Source of the DNA: Woeseiaceae bacterium | Lineage (GTDB): Bacteria; Pseudomonadota; Gammaproteobacteria; Steroidobacterales; Woeseiaceae | Direction: 5' to 3' | NCBI GenBank assembly: GCA_002728725.1 | Contig: PBVS01000012.1 | Location: 2,580 to 8,762, forward strand | Length of the DNA: 6,183 nt | In this document: positions 1 to 5,905 of the stretch, in pieces | Layout: each line of letters starts with the position of its first letter | Position numbering within the stretch: the stretch's first letter is position 1 | Translations under genes and position numbers: made by a program | Notes under the pieces: generated by a model | The model's database searches: none | Seen by the model: the letters and a program-made list of their open reading frames with translations, nothing else | What the model was told of the DNA's origin: nothing

Positions 1-855
1 AAGAAATGTATATATGAGCTTAAGGACAGAATTGTATTTCTTAATACAGGTTTTCTCGATAGAACGGGAGATGAAATTCATACAAATATGAAATTAGGGC
101 CCGTGAATTACAAGGAGAGAATTAAAGAAGATGTCTGGTATGAGAGCTATGAAAAAAATAATGTCAAAGCAGGAATAGAATGTGGCTTCATTGGCAAAGC
201 TCAGATTGGAAAGGGTATGTGGGCAAAGCCTGATGAATATAAAGAGATGATGAGTATGAAGTACAACCAGCTTAAATCAGGCGCAAGTTGTGCTTGGGTT
301 CCTTCACCAACCGCGGCCACTCTTCATGCAATTCATTACCATGATTACGCAGTAAGAGATTATCAAGAGCGTCTTAAAGAAGATAATGATGAAGGTTTTA
401 TAAGGAATATTCTTACTCCCTCAGTAACCTCAAAGAGTAAGTTGACGACAAAAATGATCCAAGAAGAACTGGATGCAAATATTCAGAGTATTCTTGGTTA
501 TGTTGTGCACTGGATAAACTCCGGAACAGGATGTTCAAAAGTTGCTGATATAAACAATATTTTTCTAATGGAGGATAGGGCAACGCTTAGGATTTCATCT
601 CAACATGTTGCAAACTGGCTATTGCATGATATCTGTTCAAAAAATGATGTTATCCAGTCATTGAATAAGATGGCAGCATATGTCGACAAACAAAATGAAA
701 ATAATATTAAATATATGAATTTAAAATCAAAAAATAATTCGAGTATTGCCATGCAAGCGGCTGATGAGTTAATTTTTAATGGTGTAGATTCTTCCAATGG
801 TTATACCGAGGAGGTATTGCATAAATATAGGAAGTTGCTGAAAATTAATTCATAA
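1..855 (+). CDS. glcB: Malate synthase G, C-terminal part (5' end outside window)
   Basis: The enzyme condenses glyoxylate with acetyl-CoA to give malate in the cytoplasmic glyoxylate/glycolate pathway. The reading frame is open from base 1, so the gene enters from the left; 284 codons are present, about 39% of the usual ~723. The fragment aligns almost without gaps to my recollection of E. coli GlcB. NTGFLDRTGDE (fragment residues 15-25) carries the Asp corresponding to Mg2+ ligand D455. KAQIGKGMWA and WVPSPTAATLHA follow. MEDRATLRISSQH holds D192, which falls exactly where catalytic base D631 should be, counted from the C-terminus, and C178 in GCSK matches C617. The internal ATG at 88 is not the start, because conserved sequence precedes it. 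The end is intact. No terminator hairpin is visible before the argR promoter. Its link to the arginine genes is probably only adjacency. Confidence 0.96.
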   Translation, partial: KKCIYELKDRIVFLNTGFLDRTGDEIHTNMKLGPVNYKERIKEDVWYESYEKNNVKAGIECGFIGKAQIGKGMWAKPDEYKEMMSMKYNQLKSGASCAWVPSPTAATLHAIHYHDYAVRDYQERLKEDNDEGFIRNILTPSVTSKSKLTTKMIQEELDANIQSILGYVVHWINSGTGCSKVADINNIFLMEDRATLRISSQHVANWLLHDICSKNDVIQSLNKMAAYVDKQNENNIKYMNLKSKNNSSIAMQAADELIFNGVDSSNGYTEEVLHKYRKLLKINS

Positions 856-872
856 AATAATTGCATAAATAT
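816..872 (+). repeat. 13-bp direct repeat, one copy in glcB and one in the operator
   Basis: ATTGCATAAATAT occurs at 816-828, within the last codons of glcB, and again at 860-872, where it forms the left arm and spacer of the ARG-box-like palindrome. The copies are 44 bp apart, close to four helical turns. The first copy lacks the right-hand ATGCAA arm, so at most it is a half-site. In AT-rich DNA a 13-bp match could be chance. Confidence 0.35.
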
Positions 873-876
873 GCAA
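861..876. promoter_or_regulatory. ARG-box-like operator overlapping the -35
   Basis: The sequence TTGCAT-AAAT-ATGCAA is an inverted repeat with 6-bp arms around a 4-bp A/T spacer. This is the architecture of the E. coli ARG box (TGAAT-N4-ATTCA), with the arm changed to TGCAT. It sits directly on the -35 of the promoter ahead of argR, so ArgR bound with arginine would be expected to block RNA polymerase and repress the whole operon, including its own gene. The palindrome and spacing are visible; the binding is inferred. Confidence 0.6.
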
Positions 877-890
877 ATTAAATATATAAT
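861..890 (+). promoter_or_regulatory. Predicted sigma70-type promoter of the arg operon
   Basis: A perfect -10 hexamer TATAAT lies at 885-890. A -35 candidate TTGCAT lies at 861-866, matching the TTG core but only 3 of 6 bases of TTGACA. The spacer is 18 bp. Transcription would begin near 897, giving a leader of about 20 nt before the argR ATG at 919. That leader has no clear Shine-Dalgarno sequence. The region is very AT-rich, so chance matches are possible, but this is the only long-enough gap upstream of the operon and the -35 coincides with a palindromic operator candidate. Confidence 0.6.
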
Positions 891-902
891 ATGCGCATAT
901 TA
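887..902. repeat. Perfect 16-bp palindrome overlapping the -10
   Basis: TAATATGCGCATATTA is its own reverse complement over all 16 bases and overlaps the last four bases of the TATAAT box and the predicted start site. Its centre (894.5) is 26 bp from that of the ARG-box-like site (868.5). Tandem E. coli ARG boxes are usually about 21 bp apart centre to centre, and the arms here fit the ARG consensus only partly. It may be a degenerate second ARG box or the site of another dimeric regulator. The arms are too short and AT-rich for a terminator and no U-tract follows. Confidence 0.5.
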
Positions 903-918
903 ATAGATTTACAGTTTT

Positions 919-1377
919 ATGCCGCAAGCAATACACAATCAGACATCAAGACATGAAGCTATTCGTGAGTTGTTGCTTTCTGGGTCAGCTTCGACTCAAA
1001 AATCCCTTGTTGAACAACTCAATAAAAAAGGTTTTTCTGTTACCCAGTCTTCTGTAAGTAGAGATTTAAGAGAAATAGGTGCCGTTAAGTCTAATCATGG
1101 ATACTCATTAATTTTATCTGAGAAAACTAATAATCAAATTAAAAATAATGTGCTTGGATTGATAGAAAAAATTCAGGAGGTTGGGACAAATCTTCTCGTG
1201 ATAAAAACAGCTATTGGTTCTGCTCAGCAAGTTGCTCTCTATTTAGATAATTGTGATTGGTCTGGAATCGTTGGAAACATTGGTGGTGATGATACAGTCT
1301 TCACTGCTGTATCCAATAAGACAGCTCAAAGAGCTCTTCTCAATAAAATAAACTATCTGGCTACATCAAGCCGCTAA
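919..1377 (+). CDS. argR: Arginine repressor ArgR
   Basis: ArgR is a hexameric, arginine-dependent DNA-binding repressor of arginine biosynthesis. The 152-residue product has normal family length. The N-terminal winged helix-turn-helix (about residues 10-65) contains RHEAIRELL and SSVSRDLREIGAVK, the recognition-helix signature. The C-terminal oligomerisation and arginine-binding domain (about 85-150) contains IGGDD, with D124 and D125 matching the paired Asp that binds the arginine ligand; the more usual form is GTIAGDD. The ATG at 919 places the HTH at the expected distance from the N-terminus, although no good Shine-Dalgarno sequence precedes it. As first gene of the operon it lies directly behind an ARG-box-like site, suggesting autorepression. 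In E. coli, by contrast, argR is unlinked to most arg genes. Confidence 0.95.
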   Translation: MPQAIHNQTSRHEAIRELLLSGSASTQKSLVEQLNKKGFSVTQSSVSRDLREIGAVKSNHGYSLILSEKTNNQIKNNVLGLIEKIQEVGTNLLVIKTAIGSAQQVALYLDNCDWSGIVGNIGGDDTVFTAVSNKTAQRALLNKINYLATSSR

Positions 1378-1400
1378 AAACTCTCAAAGATATTCTAATC

Positions 1401-2603
1401 ATGGATAACACTCCTATAGTTCTTGCGTATTCTGGTGGTTTAGACACAAGTTTTTGTATACCTTGGATAAAAGAAAATTACAGTAAAGATGTGATCACTC
1501 TCACTGTAGATACTGGCGGTTTAAGTGAAGAAAAAAAAAGGAAGATTAAAAAAAGAGCATTATATCTAGGGGCCAAAGAACATTATCTAATAGACTCAAA
1601 AGATGAATACTTCGAAAAAATTATCAAATATCTTATTGCAGGTAACATAAAAAAAGGACAACTTTATCCTTTGTGTGTTGGTGCAGAAAGGGGCTTGCAA
1701 GCTGAGAAGCTTGCTTCATTCATGTTGGAGAAAAATCTTCAAACTGTTGCGCATGGATGTACTGCCGCCGGCAATGATCAGATTAGATTTGATGTTGCAC
1801 TGAAAACAATCAATCCAAAAATAAAAATAATTGCTCCAGTCAGAGATAACAACTGGCTAAGGGAAGAGCAAATTGATTTTCTGAAAAAGAGAAAGTTATA
1901 TTTAGATGAATCAGAAACTTCTTATTCGATCAACCACGGATTGTGGGGTGTGACAATTGGAGGGATTGAAACCTTAGATTCGTGTGAGACTATACCTGAA
2001 GATGCCTGGCCTCTCTCAAAATCTGCTTTCAGCTCACCAAGAAAACCTTCACAGCATAAATTAATTTTTGATCAAGGTATTCCAAAAAAATTAAACGGAA
2101 AATCTTATAACCCTGTTCAGCTAATCGAGAAGTTAGAAAAAATAGCTTGTGAATATGCAATAGGAAGGGGTATACATCTTGGCGATACAATTTTAGGAAC
2201 CAAAGGAAGAGTTGCTTTTGAGGCACCTGCAGCAATAATTTTAATTGAAGCTCATCGTGAATTAGAGAAACTTGTTCTCTCATCTCATCAAATTAAGGCC
2301 AAAGAAATACTTAGCTCTATATATGGTGATCTCATTCACGAAGGAAAGCAATTAGATCTTGTTTGTGAAGATATAGAGACTTTCTTCTCTTCTTCTCAGA
2401 GACGAGTCACCGGTGAGGTAAGTTTCTCATTAAAACCAGGAAATTTATTTATTTCAGGTGTTAAATCTAAACATTCTCTTCTCTCTGCGTCATCTGGAAA
2501 GTATGGCGAAAAGATAGGTGATTGGTCCGCTGAAGATGCCAGAGGTTTCTCAAATATATTGTCGATATCAGGTTCGCTTCAATCAATTGCATCTGGAGAT
2601 TAA
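1401..2603 (+). CDS. argG: Argininosuccinate synthase
   Basis: The enzyme joins citrulline and aspartate using ATP, releasing AMP and PPi, to give argininosuccinate, the penultimate step of arginine synthesis. The product is 400 residues, normal for the family. AYSGGLDTS (9-17) is the N-type ATP-pyrophosphatase P-loop. HGCTAAGNDQIRFD (118-131) is the nucleotide/aspartate/citrulline motif, with T121, N125, D126 and R129 at the expected places. GLWGVTIGG, AIGRGIHLGDT, KGRVAFEAPA and AHRELEKLVL complete the synthetase domain. The sequence resembles Bacteroidota and Xanthomonas ArgG, which work with N-acylornithine carbamoyltransferases, more than E. coli ArgG. Two departures stand out: G94 where the citrulline-contacting Ser is usual, and A122 where Gly is usual. 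It starts 23 nt after argR with a weak ribosome binding site. A run of nine A at 1531-1539 lies in frame and does not break the gene. Confidence 0.96.
   Translation: MDNTPIVLAYSGGLDTSFCIPWIKENYSKDVITLTVDTGGLSEEKKRKIKKRALYLGAKEHYLIDSKDEYFEKIIKYLIAGNIKKGQLYPLCVGAERGLQAEKLASFMLEKNLQTVAHGCTAAGNDQIRFDVALKTINPKIKIIAPVRDNNWLREEQIDFLKKRKLYLDESETSYSINHGLWGVTIGGIETLDSCETIPEDAWPLSKSAFSSPRKPSQHKLIFDQGIPKKLNGKSYNPVQLIEKLEKIACEYAIGRGIHLGDTILGTKGRVAFEAPAAIILIEAHRELEKLVLSSHQIKAKEILSSIYGDLIHEGKQLDLVCEDIETFFSSSQRRVTGEVSFSLKPGNLFISGVKSKHSLLSASSGKYGEKIGDWSAEDARGFSNILSISGSLQSIASGD
2595..2598 (+). promoter_or_regulatory. Shine-Dalgarno sequence fixing the start of the P-loop gene
   Basis: GGAG lies nine bases before the ATG at 2608, inside the last codons of argG. 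It supports 2608 over the in-frame upstream start at 2518, which would overlap the conserved argG C-terminus by 86 bases. It also implies translational coupling to argG. Confidence 0.65.
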
Positions 2604-2607
2604 TGAT

Positions 2608-3669
2608 ATGAAAACAATACTTGCAGATAAAATTGCTTCAGTGGCTCTCAATAAAGATCTACATAATGAAGTCAGATTATCAAATAATATTCCATGTGAA
2701 GAGGGGGTCTTAATAGCGGTTAAGATTCTTAATAATAAATCAAGATACAATCGTCTTGAGCTTATAAGTGGACGAATGTCTTCAATTCAAGAGGGCGACG
2801 TAATTGTTGGTTCACTTGGACACAGGGATGCGTTATTGGGATATTCGGGTTCCCTGCCAAATCACTTGGAAGTTGGTTCCATAGTTCAGATTTTAAATAT
2901 GGGTGGGGTAATGGGTATTTGTAAATCATATAACCCAGATGTTGGACCCCCGTTTGATTGTGAGGTGCTAGGGTCAGTTTTATCCTTTCCATACTTAGGT
3001 GAGAGAGTCGGTATTACCTCTCGAGTTGGACTTTATCCTTATCAAGATAGCATTAAGATAAAAAAATTTAATATTCCAGTTATAGCAATTGCTGGAACAT
3101 GTATGGATTCAGGTAAAACGGTAGCGGCTTGCTCATTGATAAGTCGTTTAAGAAAAATGAATTTATCAGTAAATGCATGCAAAGCAACAGGAATATCTTT
3201 GAGAAGAGATATTTTGGCTATGGAAGACGCAGGAGCTATTAGAACAATGATATTTTCTGATTTTGGTATAGTCTCAACTTCAGTAAATAATGCTTCATCA
3301 CTTACAAAATTATTATTAAACCACCTCTCCGAGGACAGCCCCGATATTATAGTAATTGAATTGGGTGACGGTCTAATGGGATCTTATGGAGTTGAATCGA
3401 TTCTTAAGGACAAAGCAATTAAGGATATATTAAGTTCTGTTATTCTTTGTGCAAATGATCCTGTTGCAGCCTGGGGCGGAACAAAACTCCTAAGAGAAAG
3501 ATACAATATTGAGCCCTCTCTTATCACGGGCCCGGCAACTGATAATACAGCAGGTTCTGAGATAATTAATAAAACCCTTAATTTGAAAGCTATAAACGCC
3601 TTATCAGATGGCCAAAATTTTGGTGCTGCAGCTGCCGAATCAATTAAATTGATAAGCAAGGGTCAATAA
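2608..3669 (+). CDS. Unknown P-loop protein inside the arginine operon (DUF1611/BioD/CobQ-like C-terminal domain)
   Basis: I do not recognise this 353-residue protein as any named arginine enzyme. Residues about 30-135 look beta-rich and glycine-rich, with GDVIVGSLGHRDAL (63-76) and NMGGVMGIC (97-105), and have no family I can name. From about 156 a nucleotide-binding domain begins: strand VIAIA, then GTCMDSGKT (163-171), the GT-x4-GKT form of the P-loop seen in BioD, CobQ and DUF1611 proteins. It continues with KATGIS (192-197), strand DIIVIELGDG (246-255), which resembles the EGAGG strand of BioD or the EGQGS strand of DUF1611, then YGV (260-262) and VILCANDP (278-285). No signal peptide or membrane segment is seen, so it should be cytoplasmic. 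It sits 4 nt after argG and 1 nt before argC, so it is surely co-expressed with them. One DUF1611 member, DgcN, is reported to N-acetylate D-glutamate, so a role in forming N-acylglutamate is a reasonable but unproven guess. Confidence 0.85.
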   Translation: MKTILADKIASVALNKDLHNEVRLSNNIPCEEGVLIAVKILNNKSRYNRLELISGRMSSIQEGDVIVGSLGHRDALLGYSGSLPNHLEVGSIVQILNMGGVMGICKSYNPDVGPPFDCEVLGSVLSFPYLGERVGITSRVGLYPYQDSIKIKKFNIPVIAIAGTCMDSGKTVAACSLISRLRKMNLSVNACKATGISLRRDILAMEDAGAIRTMIFSDFGIVSTSVNNASSLTKLLLNHLSEDSPDIIVIELGDGLMGSYGVESILKDKAIKDILSSVILCANDPVAAWGGTKLLRERYNIEPSLITGPATDNTAGSEIINKTLNLKAINALSDGQNFGAAAAESIKLISKGQ

Positions 3670-3670
3670 T

Positions 3671-4726
3671 TTGAAAATTAAATCCATAATTTTAGGTTCT
3701 AGCGGTTATGTTGGTTGTGAGTTAATCAGATTAATTGAGATGCATCCTGATTTTGAGCTTACATCGATGATCTCAGAAAGTCATTCCTGTAGGAAGATCT
3801 CTGATGTATTTCCTCACCTAAGTTTGACTAATAAAGAACAAACCTTTGATAGCTTTGACAGCTATCTAAAGAATATTGATGTTGATGACAATATAGCTTT
3901 ATTCAGTGCTGCACCGCATGGGAAATCGGCTTTATTGATATCAAGAGTATTATCTGAATTATCTAATCATGAATGTGAAATAAGAGTTGTGGACTCATCC
4001 GCAGATTTTCGTTTTCCTATCAAAGAGGATTTCAAGAATGTTTACGGTTTTGATCATCCAAAGCCAGACCTACTAAAGCATTTCATTTCTGGTGTTCCAG
4101 AGCTCATAAATATTAAACAAGAGAAGTATGCCGCTCATCCAGGCTGTTTCGCTACAGCAGTTATCCTCTCGATAGCACCTCTAGTCACTTCAAATATAGT
4201 GAAAAATGAATTTAGTATCAATGCTGTAACTGGAAGTACTGGTTCTGGAAAGCGACCCAAGGAGAATACTCATCATCCAGAGAGACACAGTAATTATTTT
4301 TCATACAATGCTTTGACTCATAGACATGCCCCTGAGATAGAGAGCCTAATAAAGAAAAGAGCAATGCAAGATGTAAAAGTAAATTTTGTGCCATGCTCCG
4401 GACCCTTTTCACGAGGCATTTATTCCACCTGTTTTGCTAAATTAGTTCAACCTCTCTCAATAGGTCAAATAACTAGTTTATATAAAGATTTTTACTCTAA
4501 AAATATTTTCATTCGAATAAAAAGTGAGCCACCAAGAATTAAAGATGTTATCGCTTCAAATCATTGTGATATGTCCTTTTCTATAGATGGTCGTAATCTT
4601 GTTGTAATGACGGCTATTGATAATTTAATCAAAGGAGCTGCAGGTGGCTCAATTCAATTAATGAATAAATTATGGAATCTTAGTGATTGTCAAGGCTTGC
4701 AATCAAATTCAGTACCTTGGATATAG
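3671..4726 (+). CDS. argC: N-acyl-gamma-glutamyl-phosphate reductase
   Basis: ArgC reduces N-acetyl- (or N-succinyl-) gamma-glutamyl phosphate to the semialdehyde with NADPH, the third step of arginine synthesis. The product is 351 residues, a usual length. GSSGYVG (9-15) is the Rossmann dinucleotide motif. C159 in HPGCFAT is the catalytic Cys that forms the thioacyl intermediate, and H217/H219 in THRHAPE supply the catalytic His. VTGSTGSGKRP (186-196) and KGAAGGSIQLMN (321-332) are also family signatures. The start is TTG: no ATG precedes the Rossmann motif in frame, and AAGGG lies 8 nt upstream at 3658-3662. The gene begins one base after the P-loop gene's stop, suggesting coupling. The acyl group cannot be told from this sequence. 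Confidence 0.95.
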   Translation: MKIKSIILGSSGYVGCELIRLIEMHPDFELTSMISESHSCRKISDVFPHLSLTNKEQTFDSFDSYLKNIDVDDNIALFSAAPHGKSALLISRVLSELSNHECEIRVVDSSADFRFPIKEDFKNVYGFDHPKPDLLKHFISGVPELINIKQEKYAAHPGCFATAVILSIAPLVTSNIVKNEFSINAVTGSTGSGKRPKENTHHPERHSNYFSYNALTHRHAPEIESLIKKRAMQDVKVNFVPCSGPFSRGIYSTCFAKLVQPLSIGQITSLYKDFYSKNIFIRIKSEPPRIKDVIASNHCDMSFSIDGRNLVVMTAIDNLIKGAAGGSIQLMNKLWNLSDCQGLQSNSVPWI

Positions 4727-4728
4727 TT

Positions 4729-5880
4729 ATGAATAGAGATTTTTTAAAAAAAGAAGAAAAATCACTCATACAAGCATATTCGCAGTTACCAATTTCTGTG
4801 GCTGAAGGATATGAATGCGAATTGATAACAAATGATGGTGAAAGAATAATTGATTTTTATGGAGGACATGCTGTTGTTCCTCTCGGTTATGGACATAAAG
4901 GATATATTGATGCAGTTCAAACTCAAATGAAGAAACTATTATTTCAAAGTAATTTATTACCATTAGATATTCGCGCAAATACTGCATCTCAGCTATTATC
5001 AATCTCACCAAAAAATCTAAAAAAAGTTTTTTTTGTCAATTCTGGCTCTGAGGCAAATGAAAACGCATTAAAAATTGCCTGTCATTACACAAAGAGAAAA
5101 AAAATATTATCAATTTCACATGCTTTTCACGGTAGGACTGCAGCCGCTGCCGCTGTAACGTGGGGCTCTGAGTCTTGGTATGGTTTTCCATCAAAACCAT
5201 TTGAGGTTGAATTTATTCCCAGAAACAACTCAGACCTTGCTAGAAAAATGATTAATAGTGATATTGCAGCGGTAATAGTTGAGCCTATTCAGGGTGTAGC
5301 TGGCGCCTTCGATCTATCAGAAGAATTTTTGAAATCAATCAGAGATGCTTGTAATGATCACTCAGTATTAATGATAGTAGATGAGGTCCAAAGTGGTATG
5401 GGAAGATCTGGCAAATACTTTGCTATACAAAATTTTAATATTGAGCCTGACATAATGACTGCAGCAAAATCACTGGGGGGCGGTTTACCGTGTTCAGTAA
5501 TTTTTATAAATAGCCTCCTAGATGAGAATATTAAAAAAGGCGAACTAGGATCAACATTTGGAGGTAATCCAGTTATTTGTTCAGCAATAGAATTCGTAAT
5601 TCAACTTATCAAAGAGAAAAATATTCTGAAAAATGTTATCGAAAGAGAGAAAGAAATTCGTGAGTTTTGTATCACAGGTCCTGTCAATGAGATTCAGGGT
5701 AAAGGTCTGTTATTGGGCCTGCATACAGAACTGCCCGCCCAGGAGATTCAAAAAAAATTATTAAAAAAGAACATCTTAACCGGTTTAAGTTCTGACCCAA
5801 ATATTCTCAGACTTCTTCCACCCTTAGTTCTTAGATCAGAGCATATAGAGAGATTGAGCGAGGCTCTCTCAGCGATTTAG
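4729..5880 (+). CDS. argD: N-acylornithine aminotransferase (class III, PLP-dependent)
   Basis: ArgD transfers the amino group of glutamate to the N-acylglutamate semialdehyde, giving N-acylornithine. The product is 383 residues from the ATG at 4729, two bases after the argC stop. An in-frame TTG at 4687 would overlap argC and add nothing conserved. Visible fold-type I motifs are YGGHAVVPLGYGH (44-56), SGSEANE (105-111, PLP phosphate), FHGR (133-136), DEVQSGMGRSG (218-228, with D218 pairing with the pyridine N), K247 in AAKSLGGGLP (the Schiff-base lysine) and STFGGNP (275-281). GGHAV near the N-terminus and LTGLSSDPNILRLLPPL near the C-terminus resemble Bacteroidota ArgD. Class III aminotransferases are broad, but the operon makes ArgD the clear assignment. 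A succinylornithine substrate remains possible given the following gene. Confidence 0.94.
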   Translation: MNRDFLKKEEKSLIQAYSQLPISVAEGYECELITNDGERIIDFYGGHAVVPLGYGHKGYIDAVQTQMKKLLFQSNLLPLDIRANTASQLLSISPKNLKKVFFVNSGSEANENALKIACHYTKRKKILSISHAFHGRTAAAAAVTWGSESWYGFPSKPFEVEFIPRNNSDLARKMINSDIAAVIVEPIQGVAGAFDLSEEFLKSIRDACNDHSVLMIVDEVQSGMGRSGKYFAIQNFNIEPDIMTAAKSLGGGLPCSVIFINSLLDENIKKGELGSTFGGNPVICSAIEFVIQLIKEKNILKNVIEREKEIREFCITGPVNEIQGKGLLLGLHTELPAQEIQKKLLKKNILTGLSSDPNILRLLPPLVLRSEHIERLSEALSAI

Positions 5881-5905
5881 AAATTGACTGTCACATAAAA
5901 TAAAG

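Noticed and set aside
856..918. Terminator for glcB in the intergenic gap
   Set aside because: The two palindromes are AT-rich or short and lack a following U-tract. They fit an operator/promoter better.
1531..1539. Nine-A run in argG as a frameshift or phase-variation site
   Set aside because: The frame continues intact through conserved motifs on both sides, and similar A/T runs occur throughout this AT-rich sequence.
2518..2607. Upstream in-frame extension of the P-loop gene beginning within argG
   Set aside because: It would overlap 86 bases of the conserved ArgG C-terminus. The ATG at 2608 has a good GGAG nine bases upstream and sits just after the argG stop.
4687..4728. Upstream TTG start for argD
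   Set aside because: It overlaps the end of argC and adds 14 residues with no family match. The ATG at 4729 follows the argC stop by two bases.
600..5011. Several minus-strand open frames of 64-91 codons (for example 600-797, 2029-2283, 2762-2992, 3384-3659, 4218-4412, 4766-5011)
   Set aside because: Each lies wholly opposite a well-supported conserved gene, has no recognisable motif and no ribosome binding context. They are antisense shadows.
5019..5034. A7-G-T8 tract in argD as a terminator
   Set aside because: It has no GC-rich stem, lies in the middle of the conserved argD coding sequence and encodes KKVFF just before the SGSEANE motif.
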